Positions 1-8,729 of a DNA stretch of 64,000 nucleotides are shown here, one piece after another. Origin of the DNA: Rhodocyclaceae bacterium (lineage in GTDB: Bacteria; Pseudomonadota; Gammaproteobacteria; Burkholderiales; Rhodocyclaceae); NCBI GenBank assembly GCA_019455325.1, contig JACFMQ010000005.1, positions 79,017 to 143,016 of the forward strand, in the 5' to 3' direction. Position numbers and translations under genes: made by a program. How positions within the stretch are numbered: the stretch's first letter is position 1; each line of letters begins with the position of its first letter. The notes below the pieces were generated by a model. That model had not been told where the DNA came from. It did not search any database and saw nothing but the letters and a program-made list of their open reading frames with translations.

Positions 1-2127
1 GAGGTCGCCGACGGCGTTCATGCCGTCCATCAGCGGTCCTTCGATCACCGACAGCGGCGGCTTGCCGGCGGCGGCGAGCGCGGCGCGGCACTCCTCGGTG
101 TCGGCGACGACGAAGTCGGTGATGCCCTTGACCAGCGCGTGCGACAGCCGCTGTTCGACCGGCAGCTCGCGCCACGAGAGGTCGGGGCCGGTGTCCTTGG
201 CCTTGCCTTCCTTCACCGTCTGCGCGAACTCGACCAGCGCCTCGCCGGCGCCGGCGTGGCGGTTCAGCACGACCTCTTCCACCTTCTCGCGCAGCGCCGG
301 GTCGAGGTCGTCGTAGAGGCCGAGCATGCCGGCGTTGACGATGCCCATCGTCATGCCGGCCCGGATCGCGTGGTAGAGGAAGACGGTGTGGATGGCCTCG
401 CGCACCGGGTCGTTGCCGCGGAACGAGAAGGAGACGTTGGAGACGCCGCCGGAGATCTGCGCGTGCGGCAGCTTGGCGCGAATCCAGCGCGTCGCCTCGA
501 TGAAATCGACGGCGTAGTTGTCGTGCTCGGCGATGCCGGTGGCGATCGCAAAGATGTTCGGGTCGAAGACGATGTCTTCCGGCGGGAAACCGATGCCGAC
601 GAGCAGGTCGTAGGCGCGCTTGCAGATCTCCGTCTTGCGCGCGAAGGTGTCGGCTTGGCCGGTCTCGTCGAAGGCCATGACCACCACCGCCGCGCCGTAG
701 CGGCGGGCGAGCCGCGCTTCGGCGAGGAACTTGGCCTCGCCCTCCTTCATCGAGATCGAGTTGACGATGCCCTTGCCCTGGATGCATTTGAGGCCGGCCT
801 CGATCACCTCCCACTTCGAGGAGTCGATCATCACCGGCACGCGCGCGATGTCCGGCTCCGAGGCGATCAGCTTGAGGAAGCGGTCCATCGCCGCCTTGCC
901 GTCGAGCATGGCCTCGTCCATGTTGATGTCGATCACCTGCGCGCCGTTCTCGACCTGCTGCCGGGCGACGGCCAGCGCGTCGTCGAAGCGGCCTTCGAGG
1001 ATCATGCGCGCGAAGGCCTTCGAGCCGGTGACGTTGGTGCGCTCGCCGACGTTCACGAACAGCGACTCCGGGCCGACGTTGAACGCTTCCAGGCCGGAGA
1101 GGCGCAGCTTCTTCTCGATCTCCGGGATGGCGCGCGGCCTGACCCCGTCGACGTATCTGGCGATCGCGGCGATGTGTTCCGGCGAGGTGCCGCAGCAGCC
1201 GCCGACGATGTTCACGAAGCCGTGCGCGGCCCAGTCCCGGATTTCTTCCGCAAGCTCTTCCGGCGTCTCGTCGTAGCCGCCGAAGGCGTTCGGCAGGCCG
1301 GCGTTCGGGTGCGCCGAGACGAAGCAGTCGCAGACGCGCGAAAGCTCCTCGACGTACTGGCGCAGCTCCTTGGCGCCGAGCGCGCAGTTGAGGCCGAAGG
1401 AGAGCGGGCGAATGTGATTCAGCGAGTTCCAGAAGGCTTCCGCGGTCTGCCCGGAGAGCGTGCGGCCGGAAGCGTCGGTGATGGTGCCCGAGATCATCAC
1501 CGGCCAGCGCCGGCCGGCGGCGTCGAAGAAGGCTTCGATGGCGAACAATGCGGCCTTGGCGTTGAGCGTGTCGAACACCGTCTCGACCAGCAGCAGGTCG
1601 GCGCCGCCGTCGACCAGGCCGCGGATGGCCTCGGTATAGGTCTCGACCAGTTCGTCGAAGCTGACGTTGCGGTAGCCGGGGTCGTTCACGTCCGGCGAGA
1701 TCGAACCGGTGCGCGAGGTCGGCCCGAGCACGCCGGCGACGAAGCGCGGCTTCTGCGGGTTCTGCGCGGTGAATTCGTCGCAGACCTCGCGCGCGAGCTT
1801 CGCGCCGGCGACGTTCAGTTCGTAGACGATGGATTCGAGCCTGTAGTCGGCCTGCGAGATGGCCGTCGCGTTGAAGGTGTTCGTTTCGAGGATGTCGGCG
1901 CCGGCGGCGAGGTATTCGGCGTGGATGCCGCGGATCACCTCCGGCCGGGTCAGCAGCAGCAGGTCGTTGTTGCCCTTGAGGTCGTGCGGGTGGTCGGCGA
2001 AGCGTTCGCCGCGATAGTCCTTCTCGGAGAGCCCGTGGCGCTGGATCATCGTGCCCATGGCGCCGTCGAGGACGAGGATGCGCTGCTTCAGCAGGGTGGA
2101 GAGTTCGACGGTACGGTCGGGCTGCAT
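1..2127 (-). CDS. metH: Cobalamin-dependent methionine synthase (5' part, runs off the window)
   Basis: The minus strand reads as the first 709 codons of MetH, which methylates homocysteine from methyltetrahydrofolate using cobalamin. The start ATG is at 2127. The N-terminal homocysteine-binding barrel begins with [11 protein letters not shown] and contains the zinc-ligand segments NCALGA and GGCCGT (about residue 308). The pterin-binding domain follows, with [14 protein letters not shown] and [11 protein letters not shown]. The last visible codons enter the cobalamin-binding cap; the rest, including the AdoMet reactivation domain, lies left of position 1. A SAM-II riboswitch and a terminator precede the gene, so expression is probably repressed by S-adenosylmethionine. 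The long plus-strand reading frame over the same bases is a GC-rich shadow. Confidence 0.96.
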   Translation of the reverse strand, partial: MQPDRTVELSTLLKQRILVLDGAMGTMIQRHGLSEKDYRGERFADHPHDLKGNNDLLLLTRPEVIRGIHAEYLAAGADILETNTFNATAISQADYRLESIVYELNVAGAKLAREVCDEFTAQNPQKPRFVAGVLGPTSRTGSISPDVNDPGYRNVSFDELVETYTEAIRGLVDGGADLLLVETVFDTLNAKAALFAIEAFFDAAGRRWPVMISGTITDASGRTLSGQTAEAFWNSLNHIRPLSFGLNCALGAKELRQYVEELSRVCDCFVSAHPNAGLPNAFGGYDETPEELAEEIRDWAAHGFVNIVGGCCGTSPEHIAAIARYVDGVRPRAIPEIEKKLRLSGLEAFNVGPESLFVNVGERTNVTGSKAFARMILEGRFDDALAVARQQVENGAQVIDINMDEAMLDGKAAMDRFLKLIASEPDIARVPVMIDSSKWEVIEAGLKCIQGKGIVNSISMKEGEAKFLAEARLARRYGAAVVVMAFDETGQADTFARKTEICKRAYDLLVGIGFPPEDIVFDPNIFAIATGIAEHDNYAVDFIEATRWIRAKLPHAQISGGVSNVSFSFRGNDPVREAIHTVFLYHAIRAGMTMGIVNAGMLGLYDDLDPALREKVEEVVLNRHAGAGEALVEFAQTVKEGKAKDTGPDLSWRELPVEQRLSHALVKGITDFVVADTEECRAALAAAGKPPLSVIEGPLMDGMNAVGDL

Positions 2128-2144
2128 GTGGGTAACCTCAAAAG

Positions 2145-2179
2145 CAAAAAACCCGTTCAGCGTCGGGTGCGAACGGGTT
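2145..2179 (-). terminator. Riboswitch-coupled intrinsic terminator before metH
   Basis: On the minus strand a 9-bp stem (bases 2171-2179 pairing with 2150-2158) is followed by a run of U (plus-strand A run 2146-2151). It lies between the SAM-II aptamer and the metH start, the position expected of an expression platform that stops transcription when SAM is bound. Confidence 0.8.
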
Positions 2180-2185
2180 TCGGAG

Positions 2186-2241
2186 ACCCGCTTTAGCCGT
2201 ATTTGTTATGCGCCCGCAAGCTGAAGTTCAAATCGGCGCGA
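2186..2241 (-). promoter_or_regulatory. SAM-II riboswitch aptamer upstream of metH
   Basis: The minus-strand leader carries the conserved SAM-II (metA motif) blocks: GCGCCGATTTGAAC, then TTGCGGGCGC, then ACAAATACGGCTAAAG. The first and second blocks can form P1 (GCGCC with GGCGC) and the 3' block supplies the pseudoknot. A nearly identical element stands before metX at 60947-61005, so two methionine-synthesis genes share one control. I recognised the motif by eye; a covariance search with the Rfam SAM-II model would be decisive. Confidence 0.85.
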
Positions 2242-2297
2242 AGCGCGGATTCTAACGCCGGGAGGCCGATATCCCAAGGGTGTGCGTTTCCGGCCGA

Positions 2298-3431
2298 TCA
2301 GCCGGCCGTTCCCGGCGGCACCCCGGTGCCCTGCGCCTTCGCTCGCAGGCGCGCAGGCAGGAGGCGGCGCAGGAGGCGGCCGAGGACTTCGCGGAAGCCG
2401 GCATTGTGCAGGCAGACGGCACCGGCCAGGCCGACCACGCAGCCGAGTAGGGTGTCGATGAAGCGCGCCTGCATCACCGCGTCCGGCGCGCCGTGGCCGA
2501 GCGTCGCCGCTTCGGCAAAAAGGATGGTCAGCGGCGTGATGAAGACCGTCGCCAGCCCGTAGTGGCGCACCACCAGGGTTTCGATGACGAAGACCAGCGC
2601 CATCATCAGCAGGCCGATGCTCCACTTTTCGAGCGGCAGGACCAGCAGGCCCCAGCACAGCAGCAGGCCGACGCCGGTGCCGACGATGCGCTGCACGTGC
2701 CGCGTCCATGCCGCGCGCAGCGACGCGCCCTGGATCACCGCCAGGCAACTCACCGGCACCCAGTACGGGCGCTCCAGTTGCAGGGCCTGCGCGATCGCCA
2801 GCGCAGCGCCGACGCAGACGCCGATGATCACCGAATCGAGGATGACGAAATCGAAGGTCGCCGGCGGTCGCGGCGGAACCGGCGCGGGCGGTTTCCGCCG
2901 GAGTTCGGCGAGGCTGTGGAAGAAGGCGACGATGCACGCGAGCAGGGCGCCCAGCGCGACCAGGCCGGTCTGCTGCGGAAGCTGCGGCAGGGTCATCGGC
3001 GAATAGGCGCCGATGGCCGCCACCATGATGAAGAACAGGCTGCCCGGCGGCCCCACCCGGTAGTAGCGGCAGACCATCGTGACCAGGGTGGCGACGGCGG
3101 CGAGGGCCAGCACGGCCAGCGGCGGATGGATCCGGCTCATCGCGCCGAGCGCGAAGCTCGCCGTCATGCCGAAGGCGGCCGCCATCAGCAGCACCATGCG
3201 GTGGTGCAGCGGCGTGTTCGTCGTGTACAGGAAGACCAGCCCGCCGAACGACGCCACCAGCCCGAAGTCGAGCCGGTCGAGGCCGGCGCCGATCAGCAGT
3301 GGCAGGCCGGTGGCCAGCGCGGCGGCGAAGGGCATCCGCCAGTCGCGGTCGCTGCGGTTGATCGCCGTCAGGTGGCGCCATTCGGTGCGCAGCATCGACT
3401 GCAGGCGGGGCCATGACCAGCGCCGCCTCAT
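2298..3431 (-). CDS. FUSC-family inner-membrane protein
   Basis: A 377-residue membrane protein with about ten hydrophobic segments in two sets, separated by a charged proline-rich stretch (RRKPPAPVPPRPP). This is the layout of the FUSC (fusaric acid resistance/YccS-like) family, thought to export aromatic acids or other small organic anions. It is on the short side for the family and lacks the long cytoplasmic domain of YccS. I chose the ATG at 3431 because upstream extension would run through the neighbouring lipoprotein gene. The gene lies in the same direction as metH but is separated from it by the riboswitch. The substrate cannot be told from sequence. Confidence 0.8.
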   Translation of the reverse strand: MRRRWSWPRLQSMLRTEWRHLTAINRSDRDWRMPFAAALATGLPLLIGAGLDRLDFGLVASFGGLVFLYTTNTPLHHRMVLLMAAAFGMTASFALGAMSRIHPPLAVLALAAVATLVTMVCRYYRVGPPGSLFFIMVAAIGAYSPMTLPQLPQQTGLVALGALLACIVAFFHSLAELRRKPPAPVPPRPPATFDFVILDSVIIGVCVGAALAIAQALQLERPYWVPVSCLAVIQGASLRAAWTRHVQRIVGTGVGLLLCWGLLVLPLEKWSIGLLMMALVFVIETLVVRHYGLATVFITPLTILFAEAATLGHGAPDAVMQARFIDTLLGCVVGLAGAVCLHNAGFREVLGRLLRRLLPARLRAKAQGTGVPPGTAG

Positions 3432-3484
3432 CGCCCGTTTTCCCGGCGCTGGCGGCGTTCGTGGCGGCGTCTCGCGGCGTGCAT

Positions 3485-3976
3485 TCAGCCGCCCCGTTGC
3501 AGCGCCATCTTCGTCGTCCGCACGAGCAGGCCGCTGTCGACGTCGAAATGCGCGTGGAAGCGCCATTCGTCGTTCGATGGATGGCCTTCGACGCGCCATT
3601 CCCAGACCTCCTCGCGCTGGCGCGGGAAGGTCGTGGTGCTGCCCGGCCGGCCGAGGATGCGCTGCACCGCTTCCTTGGTCATGCCGTTCGCCAGCTTCGC
3701 GTAGTTCTCGTCGGTCAGCGCCTGCTCGATGCGCAGCAGGATGCGGTCGGCGCCGAAGGTCAGCATGTGCGTATGCACGCCCTGCGGCTGGCGGTTGTAT
3801 TCCCAGGTGACGCTGCCGTCGGCGTTGGCGTACTCGGCGGCCGGCGCGCCCATGCGCTGGCGCACTTCGGCGGCGGTGCTGACGCCGGGCTCGAAGGTGT
3901 CGAGATGGACGGCGTCGCAGCCCGGCAGGACGGCAGCGGCGAGCGACACGAGACCGGCGGCGAACTGCTTGAACAT
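3485..3976 (-). CDS. SmpA/BamE-like small lipoprotein
   Basis: A 163-residue protein starting at the ATG at 3976, with a signal sequence ending in a lipobox (VLPGC), so it is predicted to be a lipid-anchored envelope protein. The N-terminal half of the mature part resembles the SmpA/OmlA (BamE-like) fold: FEPGVSTAAEVRQRMG, then a second similar block around GMTKEAVQRILGRPGS. Two such blocks in one protein suggest an internal duplication. A good Shine-Dalgarno (GGAAG) precedes the start. A direct role in outer-membrane assembly is not shown. It is divergent from the rhodanese gene, with 58 bp between the starts. Confidence 0.75.
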   Translation of the reverse strand: MFKQFAAGLVSLAAAVLPGCDAVHLDTFEPGVSTAAEVRQRMGAPAAEYANADGSVTWEYNRQPQGVHTHMLTFGADRILLRIEQALTDENYAKLANGMTKEAVQRILGRPGSTTTFPRQREEVWEWRVEGHPSNDEWRFHAHFDVDSGLLVRTTKMALQRGG

Positions 3977-4034
3977 GGAAGGCTTCCTTGTAGAATCGTT
4001 CGACCGATTTTCCGCAAACGACAAAGTATAGGCA

Positions 4035-4427
4035 ATGAAACACCTGACGCCGCGCGAAACGCACGCCTTCCTCGAACGGACGCCGCAGGCCCTGTTCATC
4101 GACTGCCGGAGCACCATCGAATACTACTTCGTCGGCCACCCGGTCGGCGCTATCCACGTCGCCTGGAACGACGGCGAGGACTGGGAGACCAACCCCGACT
4201 TCGTCGACGAGGTGACGCGGCTGGCCGACGGCGACCGCCGCCGGCCGGTGGCGCTGATCTGCCGCAGCGGCCGGCGCACGGTGGAGGCCGGCGAGGCGCT
4301 GGAGGCGGCCGGCTTCGCCGAGGTGATCAACGTGCTGCACGGCTTCGAGGGCGAGCGCGACGAGAACATGCACCGCAACACGCTCAACGGCTGGCGCGTC
4401 GACGGCCTGCCGTGGGAGCAGAGTTGA
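4035..4427 (+). CDS. Single-domain rhodanese
   Basis: A 130-residue rhodanese domain. The active-site loop CRSGRR supplies the catalytic cysteine that carries a persulfide; the upstream FIDCRSTIEY and the C-terminal NVLHGFEGERD are family hallmarks. It probably moves sulfane sulfur in the cytoplasm; no signal peptide is present. The stop codon overlaps the TTG start of the next gene, so the two are likely translated together. What links a sulfurtransferase to the following MFS carrier is not evident. Confidence 0.9.
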   Translation: MKHLTPRETHAFLERTPQALFIDCRSTIEYYFVGHPVGAIHVAWNDGEDWETNPDFVDEVTRLADGDRRRPVALICRSGRRTVEAGEALEAAGFAEVINVLHGFEGERDENMHRNTLNGWRVDGLPWEQS

Positions 4428-5710
4428 GCGAGAGCCGGCGCCACCCGCCGGCGGCGCTGGCCTGGAGCGTCTGGGGCCTGGGCGCCCTGCTCTACCTGAT
4501 CGGCTTCTACCAGCGCGTGGCGCCGGCGGTGATCACCGACCGGCTGATGACCGATTTCGCGCTCGGCGCCGCCGCGCTCGGCAACCTCTCCGCGTTCTAC
4601 TTCTATTCGTACGTGGCGATGCAGATCCCGACCGGCATCATCGCCGACCGCTGGGGGCCGCGCCGGCTGCTCGCCGCCGGCGCCGGCGTCGCCGCGCTCG
4701 GCACCTTCCTCTTCGCCTTCGCGCCGACCATCTTCTGGGCCAACGCCGGCCGGCTGCTGATCGGCGCCTCGGTGGCGGTGGCCTTCGTCTCGATGCTCAA
4801 GCTCGCCACGCGCTGGTTCCGGCCGAACCAGTTCGCGCTCGCCTCGGGCATCGCGCTGTTCTGCGGCGTCTGCGGCGGCGTCGTCGCCGGCGTGCCGCTG
4901 CGCCTGCTGGTCGAGTCCTTCGGCTGGCGGCCGGTGATGATGGTGACGGCGGCGCTCACCGCGCTCCTGTGCGTCGCCATCTGGCTGTTCGTGCGCGACG
5001 ACCCGAGCGAGCGCGGCTACCAGAGCCACGCGCCGGCGCCGGCCGCGGGCGGCCATCACCACGCCTCGGTCTGGCATGGGCTGATGCAGGTGCTCTCCTA
5101 CCGCAACAGTTGGATCCTGGTCATCGTGCCGATCGGCGTCGCCGGCTCGGTGCTGACCTTCGCCGGCCTGTGGGGCGTGCCCTACCTCCGGCAGGTGCAC
5201 GGGCTGGAGACGAAGACGGCGGCGGCGATCACCTCGGCGCTGCTGATCGCCTGGGCGCTCGGCGGGCCGATCCTCGGCGCGCTGTCCGAGCGCATGGGCC
5301 GAAGGAAGCCGCTCTACGTGATCACCACGGTCGTCGCGCTGATCGGCTGGGGCGTCGTCATCTACCTGCCGCTGCCGGTCTGGGCGCTGACCGGCGTGCT
5401 CGTCGTCAGCGGCTTTGCCTGCGGCAACCTGATCATCGGCTTCGCCTTCGCCAAGGAATCGGTGCCGGCGCGGCTGATGGGCACGGCCTCCGGCGTCTGC
5501 AACATGGGCCCGCTGATGGGCGGCATGTTCCTGCAGCCGGGCGTCGGCTGGATCCTCGACCGCCACTGGCTCGGCCACGCCGTCGACGGCGCCCGCGTGT
5601 ACGACGCCGCCGCTTACCAGGCGGGCTTCACGCTGATGTTCGCGGCCATTGCGCTGTCGCTCGCGCTGATCCTCTTCGCGCGCGAGACGCACTGCCGGCA
5701 GATGGCCTGA
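4424..5710 (+). CDS. MFS transporter, TTG start
   Basis: A 428-residue major facilitator with twelve predicted membrane segments. The loop between segments 2 and 3 carries the MFS signature (IADRWGPRRLL), and a related motif (SERMGRRKPL) follows segment 8. A histidine-containing linker (GGHHH) separates the two halves. No ATG fits: the first in-frame ATG lies well inside the first membrane region, while TTG at 4424 is preceded by GGGAG and overlaps the rhodanese stop as TTGA. The overall pattern (FYQRVAPAV near the N-terminus) resembles the anion/metabolite branch of the superfamily. The substrate is unknown. Confidence 0.85.
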   Translation: MSESRRHPPAALAWSVWGLGALLYLIGFYQRVAPAVITDRLMTDFALGAAALGNLSAFYFYSYVAMQIPTGIIADRWGPRRLLAAGAGVAALGTFLFAFAPTIFWANAGRLLIGASVAVAFVSMLKLATRWFRPNQFALASGIALFCGVCGGVVAGVPLRLLVESFGWRPVMMVTAALTALLCVAIWLFVRDDPSERGYQSHAPAPAAGGHHHASVWHGLMQVLSYRNSWILVIVPIGVAGSVLTFAGLWGVPYLRQVHGLETKTAAAITSALLIAWALGGPILGALSERMGRRKPLYVITTVVALIGWGVVIYLPLPVWALTGVLVVSGFACGNLIIGFAFAKESVPARLMGTASGVCNMGPLMGGMFLQPGVGWILDRHWLGHAVDGARVYDAAAYQAGFTLMFAAIALSLALILFARETHCRQMA

Positions 5711-6094
5711 CTAGTGTAGTGTCGGTGGTGTTTCGTTCTCGTCCTCGACGGTCTCCGCTAGCCTTTCCGCTACCTCGTTAATGTCTTGTTGGGCTTCACG
5801 GCCGGCTTCCATCATTTCGTCCGCCGTCAATGGCTTTTCGACTGGGCGCAGCTCGACACGATGGATGTTCGGGTGTCGGTCGACGGCGTCCTGCAGGGCG
5901 ACATCGATCTTACGTTGCGTTACCCCGGCGATGAGCCGTTGCGTGATGAAAAGCCGTATCACGATGATGTCGTGCGGGCCCTTCGCCATCTCCTGAATCC
6001 GGGCCGCTTCCTGGCGGAACCAGCCCCGGAATTTCAGGGGTGTGATTTCCGGCCCGGGGTTGATGATCGAATAGCGCAGTTGGCCGGAAATCAT
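5711..6094 (-). CDS. Unknown protein, last gene of a restriction-modification operon
   Basis: A 127-residue soluble protein that I do not recognise. Its start overlaps the stop of the probable restriction gene as ATGA (6091-6094), so it belongs to the same transcript. The N-terminal part (LRYSIINPGPEITPLKFRGWFRQEAARIQ shape) looks globular, and the C-terminal third is acidic and helical. Its position suggests a helper of the restriction system, for example a control or accessory subunit, but no helix-turn-helix is visible. The gene ends next to the stop of the MFS gene, which marks the left border of the less GC-rich insert. Confidence 0.7.
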   Translation of the reverse strand: MISGQLRYSIINPGPEITPLKFRGWFRQEAARIQEMAKGPHDIIVIRLFITQRLIAGVTQRKIDVALQDAVDRHPNIHRVELRPVEKPLTADEMMEAGREAQQDINEVAERLAETVEDENETPPTLH

Positions 6095-7125
6095 GCCTCG
6101 GTTCCCTTGATTGCCTCGTCTGCGGGCGGCTGCGGGTCTTCGAGTTGCGTCCTAAAGAAGTCCTCGATCCGGCCGGTAAGTGTCGAATTCTTCTCGACGT
6201 GACTGGCGTAATAGATCAGCGAGGCGACGGCCGTGCGCTGCTTGAGCGGGTCCCAAAGCTCAACGATGCGCAGCAGGTCATCGGTATCCAGCGGCTTTAC
6301 ACCAATGTTCTCGATCAGATCGCGCACCCCGTCACGGAAGCCCAGGGCGGCAACCAAGCCCAACGCACCGCGCCGGCCGATTTCATTGGCGAAGGCCTCC
6401 AGATCCGGGACGTCCTCTTCTTTTATCTCGAATTGCTTGACCTCGGCAGAGATAGCGAGCCGCGCCCCTTCCCAGCCGTCAATGTCGCCGACGCGCTGCA
6501 ATCGCTTCGAGCCGGTACGTACCTTGTCGATTTCGATTTGAAGGTGCGGGTTGTCCGCACGTAGAAAGCCGAAAACGATCCCCTGGAAAGCGGCGCCGGT
6601 CGGCTCCCCTTTCTGTGCGGTCATTTCAAAGCTTTCGAGCAGCCAACGGAACAACGGCGGTTCGGTTTTCACCGAGGCCGGATCAAACGCTTGGCTCTTG
6701 AGTTCTGCCAACACATAATCGGCTACCCGCTGGCGCAGTGCCGCCAGTTGCTCGGCATCGAAGGTCGCCAGTGCATCAAGCCACGGGATGTAATCCGCCC
6801 AGGCCTGCGTCGCATGCGGGGCGCAGCTCGGATAATCGAAACGCTTGTTCTCCGCCCGAAAGAAACGCTCGGCAGCGTTGTAGAACGGTCGGAGGCTAAG
6901 CGTCCTGCCATCCGGTCGAGCCACGATCAAGGTATTGGCTCGCTTACCGCCGTTGGTCGTCGTCTGGCGCGGGAACTGGTCAATGACGTCCTGGTAGTTC
7001 GCGGCGCCGGCGCTCGGAATGCCCAGCTCGGTATAGAGGTCGATGAAGGCCATCAGCAACCCGGCTGAGAACTTCCGGGCCGGGAATCCCGAGGTGAATT
7101 CCTCAAACAGATTATCAGGTGTCAT
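6091..7125 (-). CDS. Probable type II restriction endonuclease
   Basis: A 344-residue protein encoded immediately after a DNA methyltransferase, with an ATGA overlap at 7122-7125. A possible PD-(D/E)XK nuclease core is visible at GDIDGWEG followed ten residues later by AEVK, where the Asp and the Glu-x-Lys would bind the metal. The preceding FQGIVFGFLRAD could be the core alpha helix. The layout recalls the SacI-like restriction enzymes, but I cannot confirm that family by eye. Function rests mainly on the operon position and this motif. The specificity is unknown. Confidence 0.6.
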   Translation of the reverse strand: MTPDNLFEEFTSGFPARKFSAGLLMAFIDLYTELGIPSAGAANYQDVIDQFPRQTTTNGGKRANTLIVARPDGRTLSLRPFYNAAERFFRAENKRFDYPSCAPHATQAWADYIPWLDALATFDAEQLAALRQRVADYVLAELKSQAFDPASVKTEPPLFRWLLESFEMTAQKGEPTGAAFQGIVFGFLRADNPHLQIEIDKVRTGSKRLQRVGDIDGWEGARLAISAEVKQFEIKEEDVPDLEAFANEIGRRGALGLVAALGFRDGVRDLIENIGVKPLDTDDLLRIVELWDPLKQRTAVASLIYYASHVEKNSTLTGRIEDFFRTQLEDPQPPADEAIKGTEA

Positions 7126-8129
7126 CGCTCACCTACCGGCAACGTAGAGAGCGGTCCGAAGGCCTCGCGAGCAAGTCCGAAATAGCCCATATCGCGATCC
7201 GTGCCGATAGCGTGATAGCCAACAGCCTCGGCAGCGGCCAGCGTCGAGCCACTGCCGGCGAACGGGTCGAACACGATACCGATACCAAGCGGCAGCGCCC
7301 CGCGCACGACCTGGCGCATGAAGCGCTGCGGCTTGAGCGAGGGATGCGGTGCGATCTCCTTTTCGCGGCCACGGGTCGGCGAGCAGGTAATCACGTCTTT
7401 GAACGGCTCATCATCCGAAATGCGACGCAGCCCGCCGGTTCCCCAGCGGCGAAGGTTCTCGGCAGCGGTCCCCTCGAAGGGCTTGCGGAAAATGCCCCAC
7501 GGCTCCCAGCATGAACGAGCCATCACGGAAACGTCGGAAAACTCTTTCTCGGCCCCCTTCGGGCGATCCCCGCCGCGCAAGGTCTGAACGAGGCGAATCA
7601 ACTCGCCGCGCTTCTCAAGGCCGGCACGCTGGAAGGCGTGGAAAGTCATCGTCGAGAGCAGCGGATTCGAGGCGATGAAAATGTGCCCACCAGGCACCAA
7701 GGCACGCTGTAGCCCATAGGCCAGGGCACCAAAGAAGTTGTAAAGGCCGGCAATTTCATCCTGGGAGAGAACGGTAAAGCGCGGCAACGGCTTACGATTG
7801 GCGCCGTCGAACGATGGCGGAATCCGCCACACGCCGCCCTTGCCCTTCTTCAGCTTGTCATGGTCCTTGTCCTCGTACTCGATCAAGCCATAGGGTGGAT
7901 CAGTCACGACGGCATGGATCGAGTTCGGCGGCAGCTCGGCAAGCCACTGGATAGCATCGCCCAGGATGTACGTAGCACGCTCCGAAAGGTTGGTGCGTTG
8001 TTGCTCGCCAACTTCCCGCACCTGCTCCCATAGTTCAGCTTGGCGTTCAACAAGCGTCTCGCGCCAGCTCGGGCCGCGCTGCTTGGTGCGGCGCATAGGC
8101 GTAGAGGCCGAACGTTCAAGTCGTGACAT
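7122..8129 (-). CDS. Site-specific DNA methyltransferase (beta class)
   Basis: A 335-residue methyltransferase of the N6-adenine/N4-cytosine kind. The catalytic motif TDPPYG (about residue 79) comes before the AdoMet-binding motif FDPFAGSGST near the C-terminus, the order of the beta class. The segment between (target recognition) is rich in charged residues. A strong Shine-Dalgarno (GAGGAG) precedes the ATG at 8129. It presumably protects host DNA against the nuclease encoded next to it. Which base it modifies cannot be decided from the motif alone. Confidence 0.9.
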   Translation of the reverse strand: MSRLERSASTPMRRTKQRGPSWRETLVERQAELWEQVREVGEQQRTNLSERATYILGDAIQWLAELPPNSIHAVVTDPPYGLIEYEDKDHDKLKKGKGGVWRIPPSFDGANRKPLPRFTVLSQDEIAGLYNFFGALAYGLQRALVPGGHIFIASNPLLSTMTFHAFQRAGLEKRGELIRLVQTLRGGDRPKGAEKEFSDVSVMARSCWEPWGIFRKPFEGTAAENLRRWGTGGLRRISDDEPFKDVITCSPTRGREKEIAPHPSLKPQRFMRQVVRGALPLGIGIVFDPFAGSGSTLAAAEAVGYHAIGTDRDMGYFGLAREAFGPLSTLPVGER

Positions 8130-8149
8130 GGTTTCTCCTCGTGTATGCG

Positions 8150-8488
8150 TCAGATCAATTGTTCTTGCTTCGGGCGGGTCCTGGTCTTACGCAAGGCTTC
8201 CGCGCGATCCGGGCGGGGCTTACGCAACCGCCCTGGTTCATATCCAGTAGCGTCAACCTCGAAGCGACCCAGCCCAAGCTGTTTGAGATAGGGCACGGCG
8301 GTATCGAGGGAGGCGAACAGGCGGACTTGGCCGCGCGTGCTCGACAAAGCACGCTCGACAACGCCATAACGGACGACAACGCCGAAGCCGCCACGCTGCC
8401 CGACCAGGCACGCACCGCGCACACTGCCGGCTTTCGCAAGCTCCTTGAGTGTCTGATGGCTAATGGTTTCCAGCGCTGGCCCCGTCAT
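8150..8488 (-). CDS. ParC-like plasmid partition-associated protein
   Basis: A 112-residue basic protein whose sequence (LKELAKAGSVRGACLVGQRGGFGVVVRYG, then RLFASLDTAVPYLKQLG) matches my memory of the small ParC/partition-associated proteins of plasmids and integrative elements. The C-terminal 30 residues are rich in Arg and Lys. It is the first gene of the minus-strand operon that continues with the methyltransferase. A partition-type gene in front of a restriction-modification pair suggests the cassette came from a plasmid or integrative element. Its own function is not established. Confidence 0.6.
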   Translation of the reverse strand: MTGPALETISHQTLKELAKAGSVRGACLVGQRGGFGVVVRYGVVERALSSTRGQVRLFASLDTAVPYLKQLGLGRFEVDATGYEPGRLRKPRPDRAEALRKTRTRPKQEQLI

Positions 8489-8729
8489 CGCAAATTGCTA
8501 TCGTTCAAATTGGGTGAATGATAGACACAAATAACATAAATCGCCACGGCAATTGTTGTTAAACGATATAACGAACGTCATAGGAAGCCACGCGGAATCG
8601 GATTCCCTCCCCTTTGCAGACAATTTCCCCTGTTGAGCAATAAGCCGGACGCCGAAGGCGCGCCGTAAATGGCTGCAAGCCCGTAGAGCGCCGCAGACAG
8701 GCTTTACGGCGACTTGGCCCGCTTGCGGC
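8489..8729. other. AT-richer intergenic region, right border of the insert
   Basis: Between the ParC-like start and the next gene the sequence is visibly more AT-rich than its surroundings (for example around 8515-8580) and then returns to GC-rich DNA. It must hold the promoter of the minus-strand operon. I see no convincing direct repeats, tRNA end or integrase that would define an attachment site. Confidence 0.5.

Noticed and set aside
139-2196. A 685-codon plus-strand open frame over metH
   Set aside because: Its product is Arg/Asp/Val-rich with no family pattern, while the minus strand encodes MetH throughout. Many similar long shadows occur opposite real genes because of the high GC content.
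8489-8729. Attachment site or tRNA border of the restriction cassette
   Set aside because: I found no tRNA end, integrase or matching direct repeats at 5700 and 8500-8700.
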